Shown here piece by piece: positions 1-8,718 of a DNA stretch of 35,818 nt. A program made the position numbers and the translations under genes. The stretch is taken from IMG/VR virus record IMGVR_UViG_3300003894_000014, positions 1-35,818 of that record, one strand, 5' to 3'. This DNA is from a virus. Within the stretch, counting starts at the first letter, position 1, and each line of letters opens with the position of its first letter. The notes beneath the pieces are model-generated. The model ran no database searches and was not told where the DNA came from. It worked only from the letters and a program-made list of their open reading frames with translations.

Positions 1-437
1 TCATTCTCCATCTCAGTCTGAATGTCCGTGTATTCATCAACATCACTAATCTTATGTGAAGTGAAATCAAAAGTCTCATTGAGACCTGAATATATAGTTC
101 CTAGAGCTTGACCTACTGCCATGATTCTTTCAAAATCACGAGTCTGTGCTTCCGGATCTGGTTCATCAATCAACATCTGTGTCTCTTTAAACACATTATT
201 AAACTCTCCTGGCGAACCATACTGCGCCTGAGAAGATAATTTATTGTATGAATCTGTTGCATCAATTTCATACTTTACTGCCGGTATTGGTTGATCACCT
301 ACAATGTAACCAGCAACGCCTCCTACTACAGCACCTGCTGCTGTTCCAATACCAGGCCATACTGCCGTTCCAATACTAGCACCTGCTCCTGCACCCTTTA
401 AAGCTGTGCTCCATGCTCTGTCACCTCTGTCACTCAT
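1..437 (-). CDS. Glycine-zipper virion protein, N-terminal part only (possible ejected cargo protein)
   Basis: The frame opens at an ATG at 437, one base after the TAA of the muzzle-like gene, and stays open to the window edge, so 145 residues are visible and the C-terminus is missing. Residues about 15-48 are a Gly/Ala-rich segment with small residues at regular spacing (GAGAGASIGT, then GTAAGAVVGGVAGYIVGD). Such glycine zippers often insert in or pack across membranes. The rest is polar, with an acidic stretch near residues 85-100. No enzyme motif is visible. In crAss-like phages the genes after the muzzle gene encode large proteins carried in the virion and ejected with the DNA, so an ejection or cargo role is inferred from position and the zipper. 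It could also be another tail-associated protein. Confidence 0.8.
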   Translation of the reverse strand, partial: MSDRGDRAWSTALKGAGAGASIGTAVWPGIGTAAGAVVGGVAGYIVGDQPIPAVKYEIDATDSYNKLSSQAQYGSPGEFNNVFKETQMLIDEPDPEAQTRDFERIMAVGQALGTIYSGLNETFDFTSHKISDVDEYTDIQTEMEN

Positions 438-438
438 C

Positions 439-3400
439 TTACTTTATTTTGTATTTAGTTTCAAATGATCTTACATAAAAATCTGCTGCATTATCTGCCT
501 CAAGCTGTATATACAACCATGTTCCCTCCATCTCTTTCTTCTCATCAAAGAACTTCTCATTGGTTGTCTGTTGTGGTATAGCCATTGTCCACTTAGCCCC
601 ATCTCTCTCTGGATTATTCCAGAACCTCTGTTCTTTATAGAACGGAACTAAGTTTGTATGTTGGCCCTCTGTCTGAAACAGTATCCTTGAGAAATGCGTG
701 TATGAAGATACAATATCTAACGATTCAAAAAACTTATCGATTAAAGTCATGTTACCTTCAGCACTCATTCCATTAGCAATGATACCGAGTTTAAAAGTAT
801 GGTCTTTGCCATAATAATTCATTATATTATCCTGATGTTCAATGTAGAACTTGTTTCCATCACGTGAGGTAAAGAACCCGTTGTCAGTTAAATGCGCTCC
901 CATGTAAGCAGCAGTTCTAACTGTTGATATTATATTCCTTTTGTAATCATAAATAACCACCTTGTCATTATTCTCTGAAGAGAACCATACTTCCTTGCTT
1001 ATCTTATTAACGCTTACATATACATCTCCTCCTTGAATGTTCTTTTCGAATAAGTTGGAGACTAATCCTCCCTCAGTAATATCGATAGCATTAACAGTAA
1101 CTCTGGTGTTCGTTGTTTTAACAGTAGTTACCCATGCAATGTTTCTTAGGTTGTCGTAACCAATTATCATCTCATACAATGATGCGAATGCCCTGTTGGA
1201 CTGTGCTCCATATTCTGAGAGTACATTTACTTTATCAGACAATACTGAACCACGACCTATCACAAGTTCACCGGATGTACTAGGTATCTTAACTTCCTTT
1301 TCATTCACATAATGACGATTGATAGCACTCTCCTGTATAGATATAAGATAACCATATACAGCAGCAACACCTACAAACTCTCCATTACGTTGATCATAAT
1401 CCTTGTATGCACTTGGAGCGAACAATCTCCATGAGTCTCTAACCTCTCCTGAAGATGACTCTACAGAATACCTCATTCTGGTTTTAGCCTTAATGATCTT
1501 CTTGTCATAAATATTTATCTTATCATGACCATATACACCCCTGATAGAATTCATCTGATTATAGGCTTTATTAAACGCAAATGACTCTAAAGTAGTTCCA
1601 TCTCTACGTATTCCCATTCTTGTGTAAAAAGTGCTTCTTGGACCTTTTATCCATTCTTCATGAGAAAGTGTTCCTAAAGCTGAAGGGTAGAACGATTTCG
1701 CTACATCCTCAGTCCTATAGCCAATGTTGTCCTCAAAGAATCCAGGAAAAAATATCTGTAGACCATGAGCATATGTATAATATTTACCTGTACCTAACCA
1801 CTGATCATCTCCTGCCGAATCCATAAAAGCAATATCAACACCAACTGATTCATTAGCCTCTTTTGCTGTATTCCAGATAAGTGAAGATGAAGGATCCCAT
1901 GACATTTGTTTAAAATTAAATAGCCCAAAATACATATCCCCTTTTGCAACTTCCTTTGTATCCGTGATATCGGTAAGCGCAAGAATACTCTTTTCATAGT
2001 ATATTGTATTCTCACTTTGAGCTAAATCAGCTACAGTGATGTCATTAGGGTTTTTCTTGTAAGCAACCATTATAGCAGGAGGTCTTGGCCCACTAACAGT
2101 TTTAAATGAACTGGACTTAAGAAGTAAGTATTTAGGTGTAACAAGATTCCTGTTAGACCAACTGTAGGATACAGTCTCACCATTTTGTGATGACGCTTCG
2201 TTAAAGTAATAAATAGAGAAAGCTTTCTCTCCAACATCTGACTCAGGATTAGGATCAGTATAAGCATCAAAAGCCTGATTAATACACCTGTATTTCTGAC
2301 TTGGATTAGCAGGATTATTATTTACAATATCACCCACCATTTCATAGTCATCAATATCGGCATCTGACATTATATCCAATCCTGGTTTTTTCATATTAAC
2401 CTGAATAAGCGATGGACGTGTCTTTGTTGTCTGGTGTGAGTGACTAGGATCAACAACCCACCATTTAACATACCCTACTTGTGATATATCGTTAGTCTTA
2501 TTAAACATTATATCAGGTGAATACAACGCCATAAACTGCTTCTCATAATCAGTGTTATCCATAGATTCTGCATAGAACTGACTCTGATACTTTATAATCC
2601 TTCCATCATCAGCTTTATGATACTGATAAAACTGAGCAGGCATTCCCGTAGACGACTTCTGTCCTCCTATCAGTGTATGCTGATACATAGGAATACTTAC
2701 CCTATTACTAATAGCGTGTTTACCATCGAGAAAATATAAATCTTCATTACCAACAATAGGCAAAGAGATACCCATAGCAACCCTGTTTTTGATTCTATCA
2801 CCCTGAACAATAACAAAGTCTTTAACGTTTTGATACATCCATGTCTTTTGCTCTTGAGTAAGTCCCTGGAAAGCTTGTAGGAGCTTAAACTTTATTGCGT
2901 ATACTTTGTATTCATATTCACTGTAATCAGCGTTAGAAGTCAAAGCAGGAAACCTTACAAGGCCATTATCATTTGCAAGTGTTGTACCAGTAGGATCTTT
3001 AAAAAAATCTCTTCCCGTTATCGGATATGGATACGTTATTGTACCACTATGAAGTATGGCTTTAATAGCAAAAGGATAAACCTCTTCAGGAAAATAGTAC
3101 ACAGGCGTGTTAGGATCATTTCTTTTGTAATAAGTGTTGCCTGAATCATAAATAGTATTAAGGACAGGCTCAGGTTCAACAAGCGCAGCGAATGCCTGGA
3201 CAACAGAACTATGTTTATTCTGACGTACCCAGTTAACTCCCCACATGCGATTATTGAACTCTGCAATATAGTCAGCCTTATCATCGACAGGTATCTCATT
3301 TGTTACATCCTCATCGAGAACTGTAATCATCTCTTCGTTACCATAAATAAGCATCTGAACTCCATCAGTAGCCTCATACTTCTTATTGACAAGCCCTGTC

Positions 3401-4308
3401 CTAACTTGAGTTATCCCATTCTCATCCGAGTAATATTTACTGAGAATGACTTCAACATACTCGTATGACGTGTCAATGTCCTCTAGGATAATCTTAATTC
3501 TTTTATCGCTCTTTTCATTAGTTAATTCTGTGTTTCCTCCGGCAAACTTATCGACATAGTTCTCTGCCTTGTTTATTCTAAGTGGACCAAACTGCTTTAC
3601 TATAGCAGAAACATCCAAGTTAGATGTAGCATATCTGACATAAGCAAAGTATGTAGCATAGTCAAGCTCACCACCTTTCTCGATAGTAGCACTCGCAGGA
3701 GTTGTCAACCTTGCAACATTCTGGATTAGGTTAATTTGGCTTACAAAGTATTCATTGGTGATATCATGGTTGTCAACAATGTTACCATCAGTATCAAACC
3801 CTGAGTTAATCAAGCGTACTGGATTTTTCCTGTCAGTATAGTATAAATTATAGGTGTCATCATAAATAACCCTCGCTAACCCTTGAACAAGCTTGATTGA
3901 GTCAAACTCAAAGAGATTAGTCCTCAACCTCCTTTTACCGGTAAAATTACACAGTGGCTTATATACATTCTCGAATCCGGACAGTGATGTGTCAATAATT
4001 GCATCACCTCTGTCATTGAATCCTGTTAACTGTTTTGGAGATGGATAAGACCCAACTTCGTATAGGCCGGAAGAATTCCTCGAAAAGATAAATGATATCT
4101 CCCCTTTTGATATCTCTCCGCAATACTGAAAGCCCTCACTTAAAGTATAAGCCTGTCTGTTACCGTAGAATGGATGAGCAATAAAGTCACCATTGTCATC
4201 ATAGAACCTTACGTTCTCACTAACATAACAGCGATCCTGATGGATTTCACTCCTGTCAAGATCACTCATTATTCCTTGTTTCGGTATGTTAACAAATACT
4301 TTCTTCAT
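439..4308 (-). CDS. Large tail protein resembling crAss-like muzzle / tail stabilisation protein
   Basis: A 1,289-residue protein rich in Tyr, Asn and Asp, with alternating hydrophobic patterns suggesting mostly beta structure. No signal peptide or membrane segment is seen. The N-terminus (MKKVFVNIPKQGIMSDLDRS, then a YVSENVRFYDDNGDF stretch) resembles the start of the large stabilisation proteins of crAss-like podoviruses, which form the muzzle that closes the tail. Its length and position (after the small connector genes, before a probable cargo gene) also fit. The ATG at 4308 follows the previous gene's TAA by one base, suggesting translational coupling. The assignment comes from remembered family features and synteny, not an alignment. 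The gene is certain; the specific role is probable. Confidence 0.8.
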   Translation of the reverse strand: MKKVFVNIPKQGIMSDLDRSEIHQDRCYVSENVRFYDDNGDFIAHPFYGNRQAYTLSEGFQYCGEISKGEISFIFSRNSSGLYEVGSYPSPKQLTGFNDRGDAIIDTSLSGFENVYKPLCNFTGKRRLRTNLFEFDSIKLVQGLARVIYDDTYNLYYTDRKNPVRLINSGFDTDGNIVDNHDITNEYFVSQINLIQNVARLTTPASATIEKGGELDYATYFAYVRYATSNLDVSAIVKQFGPLRINKAENYVDKFAGGNTELTNEKSDKRIKIILEDIDTSYEYVEVILSKYYSDENGITQVRTGLVNKKYEATDGVQMLIYGNEEMITVLDEDVTNEIPVDDKADYIAEFNNRMWGVNWVRQNKHSSVVQAFAALVEPEPVLNTIYDSGNTYYKRNDPNTPVYYFPEEVYPFAIKAILHSGTITYPYPITGRDFFKDPTGTTLANDNGLVRFPALTSNADYSEYEYKVYAIKFKLLQAFQGLTQEQKTWMYQNVKDFVIVQGDRIKNRVAMGISLPIVGNEDLYFLDGKHAISNRVSIPMYQHTLIGGQKSSTGMPAQFYQYHKADDGRIIKYQSQFYAESMDNTDYEKQFMALYSPDIMFNKTNDISQVGYVKWWVVDPSHSHQTTKTRPSLIQVNMKKPGLDIMSDADIDDYEMVGDIVNNNPANPSQKYRCINQAFDAYTDPNPESDVGEKAFSIYYFNEASSQNGETVSYSWSNRNLVTPKYLLLKSSSFKTVSGPRPPAIMVAYKKNPNDITVADLAQSENTIYYEKSILALTDITDTKEVAKGDMYFGLFNFKQMSWDPSSSLIWNTAKEANESVGVDIAFMDSAGDDQWLGTGKYYTYAHGLQIFFPGFFEDNIGYRTEDVAKSFYPSALGTLSHEEWIKGPRSTFYTRMGIRRDGTTLESFAFNKAYNQMNSIRGVYGHDKINIYDKKIIKAKTRMRYSVESSSGEVRDSWRLFAPSAYKDYDQRNGEFVGVAAVYGYLISIQESAINRHYVNEKEVKIPSTSGELVIGRGSVLSDKVNVLSEYGAQSNRAFASLYEMIIGYDNLRNIAWVTTVKTTNTRVTVNAIDITEGGLVSNLFEKNIQGGDVYVSVNKISKEVWFSSENNDKVVIYDYKRNIISTVRTAAYMGAHLTDNGFFTSRDGNKFYIEHQDNIMNYYGKDHTFKLGIIANGMSAEGNMTLIDKFFESLDIVSSYTHFSRILFQTEGQHTNLVPFYKEQRFWNNPERDGAKWTMAIPQQTTNEKFFDEKKEMEGTWLYIQLEADNAADFYVRSFETKYKIK

Positions 4309-4309
4309 G

Positions 4310-4930
4310 TTATTGTGGTTTATAATACCTTACATCCTGAACCATATTATACATAATACGGTAATACTTTTGCTTGTCTGCATAACTTGTGTGTCTGATC
4401 CTTGTATTTGTCTTAGCAAGTGCCATTGTGAACACATCTTCAATCTTGTTCCATCTGTTATCACTGATAACCTCTGTGAGATAATCCTCATAGTACATCT
4501 TCATTACACAATAAGCCTCACATGCTGCTTCATGACCTTTAAGAACTAATGGCATACCTGTTTTACCATCTACCGGCAAACCCTCATAGGATAGATAGAT
4601 CCACTTCTTACCATCAGAATCAGCAGTACCATAGTTATCCTTTACGAATACATAGGAACCATTCTCTGTATAGTTAGTGTAATAATCACCATCAATCTTT
4701 TCCTGAAGAGCAAGTATCCTCCATACATTACATGGAAGTTTAGCTTTACCATTAATAACCTCAAGTTTTACATTCTTAAACTTAACGTTATACTGATACT
4801 CTTTAATCTCTTCAACCTCACACTGAGCGCACCAGTTAATGAAGTCCGTAATGTTAGTAGGCTTATGCGGGTGAACAGCATTCACTCTACTCATTATTTC
4901 CTCAGCCGTTGTATATTTATAATTGTCCAT
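4310..4930 (-). CDS. Putative head-tail connector or tail tubular protein
   Basis: A 206-residue soluble protein that begins one base after the TAA of the gene upstream and ends one base before the muzzle-like gene, so the three are probably co-translated. The N-terminal half has an acidic helix (TAAEEIMSRV type) and two cysteines (WCAQC near residue 35). The C-terminal half is helical, with a Tyr/Met-rich segment (EAYCVMKMYYEDYLTE) followed by WNKIEDVFTMALAKTNTRIR. This pattern of a small helical protein just before the muzzle gene matches the ring or tail-tube proteins of crAss-like phages and other podoviruses. The fold cannot be confirmed by eye, so the specific role is an inference from position and size. 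Confidence 0.7.
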   Translation of the reverse strand: MDNYKYTTAEEIMSRVNAVHPHKPTNITDFINWCAQCEVEEIKEYQYNVKFKNVKLEVINGKAKLPCNVWRILALQEKIDGDYYTNYTENGSYVFVKDNYGTADSDGKKWIYLSYEGLPVDGKTGMPLVLKGHEAACEAYCVMKMYYEDYLTEVISDNRWNKIEDVFTMALAKTNTRIRHTSYADKQKYYRIMYNMVQDVRYYKPQ

Positions 4931-4931
4931 G

Positions 4932-5507
4932 TTATATGTAGTTACTTACGTCATTATATTCTTTGTCATATGCTTCAATGATCCTTTCGGTCTCTTTGTA
5001 CTTACCCATATTCTCGAAGTAGGCTCTACCATATGAATACACTCTTCCGTTCTTTACCTGGTCCATCAGCTTCTTTTGCCAACCCTTTGAAAAGTTCATA
5101 TAGTAATAAAACCCTGAGCATCTCTTAAAGAAATTATGACCGAATGTTAGCCATGGCCTGTACTCTTCACCAAATGTCTCAATGTTATACTTCTTAGGTT
5201 TAGGATTCCTTGCAATACCCATCCTAACGGTATTACCAATAGGGAACACGAATATAGTGTTGTTCTCTATCATATCCTTAAACACAAGCTCGAAGAAAAT
5301 TTTAACAACTCTACCGGCAATACGGACATGTGAAAGCTTCTCAGGATTAGCAGTGATGTTTAGATCATCATAGCTATCCCACTTTCTATTCTGCTTGAAA
5401 AGCGGATTAGAAACGCTAACAATATCCATCATACCAAACCTCTTAGTATATAAAAGGTTTTCTCGATATGTCATCTGGAGTTTCTTCTTCCTCCTCTTGT
5501 TGTTCAT
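4932..5507 (-). CDS. Small structural-module protein of unknown function
   Basis: 191 residues from the ATG at 5507. The N-terminus is strongly basic (NNKRRKKKL) and overlaps the preceding gene by 65 bases. Alternative starts exist at Met12 (5474) and at the Met-Met pair near 5432, the latter lying just after the upstream stop at 5443, so the N-terminus is uncertain. The body has aromatic-rich stretches (GFYYYMNFSKGWQKKL) and a C-terminal charged helix (KYKETERIIEAYDKEY). No known domain is recognised. Its place between connector-like genes and the muzzle gene suggests a tail or connector component. Confidence 0.65.
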   Translation of the reverse strand: MNNKRRKKKLQMTYRENLLYTKRFGMMDIVSVSNPLFKQNRKWDSYDDLNITANPEKLSHVRIAGRVVKIFFELVFKDMIENNTIFVFPIGNTVRMGIARNPKPKKYNIETFGEEYRPWLTFGHNFFKRCSGFYYYMNFSKGWQKKLMDQVKNGRVYSYGRAYFENMGKYKETERIIEAYDKEYNDVSNYI

Positions 5508-5862
5508 TTGTCTTATGCTTTATAACAACACCATCAAAATCGACCCTATACATCATGCCAATAGTAATACCAAATGCATCCTCGTATGCTTCATGAACGT
5601 CTGCTGTAGTGTCCAGGAGGCCGTTGAGTGTATCATCTAATGTTTTCAGAGGTGTAACCCCATCATAGACTACGCACTCTGATACTGGAACATAAACATA
5701 TTCATTATAGTGCTTAACTGAATAACAGTCCTCTGCTTCTTTATATTCTAAAAACGAAGGAATAACTCTTAATACGCCATCTGATTCATATACTGTCTTA
5801 GGTTCTAACAGCACACCAGTATCTTCATTAAAAAACTTACTTGTTACGAGAATCTTTGTCAT
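5443..5862 (-). CDS. Small structural-module protein with acidic C-terminus, function unknown
   Basis: 139 residues if translation starts at the ATG at 5862 (MTKILVTSKFFNE). A longer frame from 5889 would add nine residues (MMTVKKPKK) but would overlap the upstream gene by 53 bases. The ATG at 5862 is preceded by an A-rich leader (AAACCAAAAAAG) like other starts here, so it is preferred. The protein is beta-rich at first (TGVLLEPKTVYESDGVLRVIP), then ends in a run of five Glu followed by TPDD. The Glu run is encoded by the same purine repeat that encodes a Lys/Arg run in the next gene's overlapping frame. No domain is recognised; a minor connector or completion protein is the likely role from context. 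Confidence 0.65.
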   Translation of the reverse strand: MTKILVTSKFFNEDTGVLLEPKTVYESDGVLRVIPSFLEYKEAEDCYSVKHYNEYVYVPVSECVVYDGVTPLKTLDDTLNGLLDTTADVHEAYEDAFGITIGMMYRVDFDGVVIKHKTNEQQEEEEETPDDISRKPFIY

Positions 5863-6493
5863 CTTTTTTGGTTTCTTCACTGTCATCATTTACAGGATCT
5901 AACAAAAGTCCATAGCTTCTTGCAACTGTGTCAACAACCATGGCTTCTAACTTTACGAGTATTCCTGATGGAACAGGAACTTGGCTATTATCAGTAAACC
6001 CTAGACCACTTCTAAAGTCCTCCAATAATATCAGTGAGGTTAACAGGTTACCTGCAGGTCTTATATGAAATACAATCATCTCATCTATTACAGTACCTAC
6101 AGGAATGTGTTTTGTGTGTCGTCTATATCTTGCTGTGAGCCATTTAATGTAAGGAACAATGTCATACAATACCTCCATGTTGTGAGATCCAATCGAGAGG
6201 ACAGGATTATCAACAATCTTCATTATTCCTGGTACATTAACGTAGTATCCGGATACCATCCCTACTGATGTAGACTTCGAGTTTACGAGGTTCTTAATCT
6301 CAAGACCATTAATAAGCTGATAAAAGCCCTGTTCGACTTTACCCTTATTCCTTTTTCTATGATCTTTTATTAATGTAACTCGTGCGTCCTTTATCTTGCC
6401 ATCGATAAAACTCTTAGGGATTCTAACATCATCTGAATACTTATGCAATGCTACAAGTACAGAGTCTCTAACTTCTCTTAACGTTTTGCTCAT
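5837..6493 (-). CDS. Putative head-tail connector (ring) protein
   Basis: 218 residues, starting with an ATG at 6493 preceded by AAGGAC. This is the first gene after the probable terminator at 6501-6540. The N-terminal helix (LREVRDSVLVALHKYSDDVR) and following basic helix, a central beta segment, then a helical segment near residue 180 (LVKLEAMVVDTVARSYGLLL) resemble small helical connector proteins that stack under the portal. The C-terminus is highly charged (EETKKDDKDSRNK) and overlaps the next gene by 26 bases. No enzyme motif is seen. The ring-protein role is inferred from synteny with crAss-like phages. Confidence 0.65.
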   Translation of the reverse strand: MSKTLREVRDSVLVALHKYSDDVRIPKSFIDGKIKDARVTLIKDHRKRNKGKVEQGFYQLINGLEIKNLVNSKSTSVGMVSGYYVNVPGIMKIVDNPVLSIGSHNMEVLYDIVPYIKWLTARYRRHTKHIPVGTVIDEMIVFHIRPAGNLLTSLILLEDFRSGLGFTDNSQVPVPSGILVKLEAMVVDTVARSYGLLLDPVNDDSEETKKDDKDSRNK

Positions 6494-6500
6494 GTCCTTA

Positions 6501-6540
6501 GAAAAAACAAGGAGGACAAAGTTGCCTCCATCCTCCCCTA
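6501..6540 (-). terminator. Probable intrinsic terminator after the 452-residue structural gene
   Basis: In the 76-base gap after the 452-residue gene the transcribed strand reads GGGGAGGA, a loop, then TCCTCCTT followed by GTTTTTTC. A six-pair GC-rich stem (GGAGGA/TCCTCC) can extend by G-T pairs, and an alternative stem GGAGG/CCTCC is also possible. The T-run follows on the minus strand only, so it would act on the gene upstream. It lies in the leader of the 218-residue gene, so downstream genes need read-through or a new promoter. I saw no comparable stem plus T-run in the other gaps. Confidence 0.6.
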
Positions 6541-6569
6541 ATGTTTAACTAAATACTTCTACAATATTA

Positions 6570-7928
6570 CTATACCTGTGATAGCGTTACAGCAGTCACG
6601 GTAGTATCGCCAAGAGTTTCGCTTACTGTACATTCTGTGATACCAGCAGCTTTTGTTATAGTCACTTCACCTGTATCAACAGCAGCAGACAGACCATCAA
6701 CAGTATCAACAGCAGCTTTAACAGCAGCAGCAATCTGTGTAGGTGTCTGACCGGTAGCCACATCGATTGACATTTCAAAGTCGTCAATGCTCAAGAATAC
6801 AGAACCACCCTGTGTTGAGTCGGTAGCAAATGTAAATACAGCAGTATTGTACAATGGAGTACCTGAACCGTTCACAAGGAAACCACCTGCTTTAAGAGCA
6901 GCCTCGAAAGTTGCAATGTTAGTGCTAACGTGAGCAACATATACATCAAGTCTTTCTTTAAACTGGTCAAGATGGTTTGCACCGTCAAGAGCAAAAGCCT
7001 CATGAATAAGCTCGAATCTGTATAGTGAATAACTTACATTCTGTACTGGAGTTTCAGGAATAGATCCATGATCCTGTGACAGAACTGGGAAGATACGGAA
7101 CATGTCCTCAGTTGTAAGATAAGGATATGATCCTTCATCCTGACTGAGTCTTGAACCATCAATATCACGAATGTACGCATCTACTTTATACTTAGGATCA
7201 TCTGAGATAATACCAATAGCATCTTTGTATGTAGTGCTGTCAGCACAATTATCATGACCTGCAGTGGTAATATCTGCATTAGTACGAGACACAATGTAAA
7301 TCGTACCTGTTACACCTGCACCATCAACGCTCCAAGCATAAGCCTGAGAACCTGCATTGATAGCAGCAACAACTAATGCCATTGTATTAGCATCATAAGC
7401 AGTAGTACCGGCACCATCAACAAGAAGATCAAGCTGGATAGCAGAAGTACGGTCAGTTACATCAACAACCTTTGTTTTACCAATCTTAAAGAATGGAAAC
7501 AGCTCTTTTTGAGCTAGGTCAACAATGCCTGTAGCAAGTAGAGTGTTGTCAGCAGCAGGAATAAAACCACCTGAGCAATCACCTGAAAGAGCATTAACGT
7601 TACCGTCATAATCTTTTCCAAGCATTGTCACGTTTTGGGTCATACCAACTTGTCCTGCGAGACGTGGGCGTTTTCTCAAATTAACTGAAGCCTGAACCGG
7701 TGCAACAGCACAAGCGGCTTTTATATTAATCACTTCTTTGGAAACTTCACCAGTTCTGGTTGTAACCTTAAGAACATCTTTAGGCGTACCATTCCATCTT
7801 GCCTTAGCTGACAGAAGCTCACCGTAGTCCTTTAGGAATACACCGGTATTGGCTGCGTTCTCCGCAATAACTGAAGAATCAACTGTGTTGATCAATATTT
7901 CTGTGGGTTTTCTTACTAAATTTCCCAT
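6570..7928 (-). CDS. Structural virion protein with a duplicated Ig/sheath-like domain
   Basis: 452 residues, Ala/Thr/Val-rich and low in cysteine, typical of abundant virion proteins. Two similar blocks are visible: residues about 164-220 (LDLLVDGAG, VVAAINAGSQAYA, TGTIYIVSRTNADIT) and about 376-433 (VFLSIDDFEMSI, AAAVKAAVDTVDGLSA, TGEVTITKAAGI). Each has a beta-strand, an Ala-rich helix, then a beta-hairpin ending in a T-x-x-AG turn, as in small domains common in phage tail sheath and decoration proteins. The gene ends with tandem stops TAG-TAA and is followed by a probable terminator, which suggests high expression. Candidate roles are an auxiliary capsid, head decoration or tail protein. 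The exact role is unknown. Confidence 0.75.
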   Translation of the reverse strand: MGNLVRKPTEILINTVDSSVIAENAANTGVFLKDYGELLSAKARWNGTPKDVLKVTTRTGEVSKEVINIKAACAVAPVQASVNLRKRPRLAGQVGMTQNVTMLGKDYDGNVNALSGDCSGGFIPAADNTLLATGIVDLAQKELFPFFKIGKTKVVDVTDRTSAIQLDLLVDGAGTTAYDANTMALVVAAINAGSQAYAWSVDGAGVTGTIYIVSRTNADITTAGHDNCADSTTYKDAIGIISDDPKYKVDAYIRDIDGSRLSQDEGSYPYLTTEDMFRIFPVLSQDHGSIPETPVQNVSYSLYRFELIHEAFALDGANHLDQFKERLDVYVAHVSTNIATFEAALKAGGFLVNGSGTPLYNTAVFTFATDSTQGGSVFLSIDDFEMSIDVATGQTPTQIAAAVKAAVDTVDGLSAAVDTGEVTITKAAGITECTVSETLGDTTVTAVTLSQV

Positions 7929-7937
7929 TTTTACCTT

Positions 7938-7952
7938 ATTTTATTAGTGAAT
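7938..7952 (-). promoter_or_regulatory. Recurrent 15-base element before a structural gene
   Basis: On the minus strand this reads ATTCACTAATAAAAT. It spans the stop of the 257-residue gene and the leader of the 452-residue gene. An identical 15-base copy is at 19468-19482, and a shortened form (ATTCACTTAAAAT) is at 12100-12112. It could be a promoter element (TAAAAT resembles a -10 box) or a translation leader; the sequence alone does not decide. Confidence 0.4.
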
Positions 7953-8717
7953 AATTCTATTTATAATCTGTTCGTTTGTCAGACTCTCATAGCGTGGATC
8001 GCTTTTGGCCTCAAGGAATAACCTTGCAGCCATCGAAACGATTTTTATAGTTATGATATCGTTAAACTCACAAGGAACAGATCCACCACCCCGAACAAGA
8101 TTAACATTCTCAATGTTATCTTCAGGTTGGCTTTCATCGAAGAAATAAGGAAACGGCTTTCTTAAATAAGATATCTTGAACGAATCAATAGAACTCATTG
8201 AATGCAGAACCTTAAACACACGGCCACCAGGATTGTAACTTGTTCCATCCTCGACACGGTGATACACTTTTTCCATTGAGGGTTTTAAATAAGTATTAGA
8301 CTTAATCTCGTCCTCCTCATTGGTCTTTAATGACTCACTTGGTATCTCAACCCCATCTACTATAAGAAATGCGTTCAGCAGCCTGAAATAATCTGGATAT
8401 TTAGTCTTGCTGCCATCACTGCCAAACTGATAATTATTCTTGTTTGACGGTGTTGACTCAGGGACCGGAAATACAGATATGTCAGAATTACTGTCAATCT
8501 CTTTCAATGGTTTGAATGGTAGTCCATCCGTTGTGACTGTTATCATAGACAGGTCATCAGTTTGAAGTTGGTTTCTCTCCACCTGGTCCTGTTTCATGTT
8601 TACCCACTTTAATATTGTACTATTAAAGAACAGGTTCCATGCAGCAGGTTCCAAAGAGGCGTTACTCCCTGAACGTATCTCACTTAAGAACAGTCTATAT
8701 GTTTTTTCTGCGTTCAT
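7944..8717 (-). CDS. Putative head-tail connector protein (first ring below the portal)
   Basis: 257 residues beginning with MNAEKTYRLFLSEIRSG. The start lies one base after the stop of the previous gene. The N-terminus is helical (WNLFFNSTILKWVNMKQDQVERN), the middle is beta-rich, and the C-terminus carries CEFNDIITIKIVSMAARLFLEAKSDPRYESL, a helix-loop-helix ending similar to connector proteins of crAss-like phages where a CEL/CEF-(x)-I-V-x-x-A helix is frequent. Its place soon after the major capsid gene fits a portal-binding ring protein. The family match is from memory; the gene itself is clear. Confidence 0.72.
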   Translation of the reverse strand: MNAEKTYRLFLSEIRSGSNASLEPAAWNLFFNSTILKWVNMKQDQVERNQLQTDDLSMITVTTDGLPFKPLKEIDSNSDISVFPVPESTPSNKNNYQFGSDGSKTKYPDYFRLLNAFLIVDGVEIPSESLKTNEEDEIKSNTYLKPSMEKVYHRVEDGTSYNPGGRVFKVLHSMSSIDSFKISYLRKPFPYFFDESQPEDNIENVNLVRGGGSVPCEFNDIITIKIVSMAARLFLEAKSDPRYESLTNEQIINRIIH

Positions 8718-8718
8718 T

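Noticed and set aside
5490-5495. AGGAGG as a ribosome binding site for the Met at 5474
   Set aside because: The spacing to that ATG is about 15 bases, too long, and the motif is part of a purine-rich coding repeat.
6570-6572. TAG recoding (as in some crAss-like phages that read TAG as Gln)
   Set aside because: Genes are full length without in-frame TAG, and TAG ends the 452-residue gene (followed at once by TAA) and the 114-residue gene, so the standard code is sufficient.
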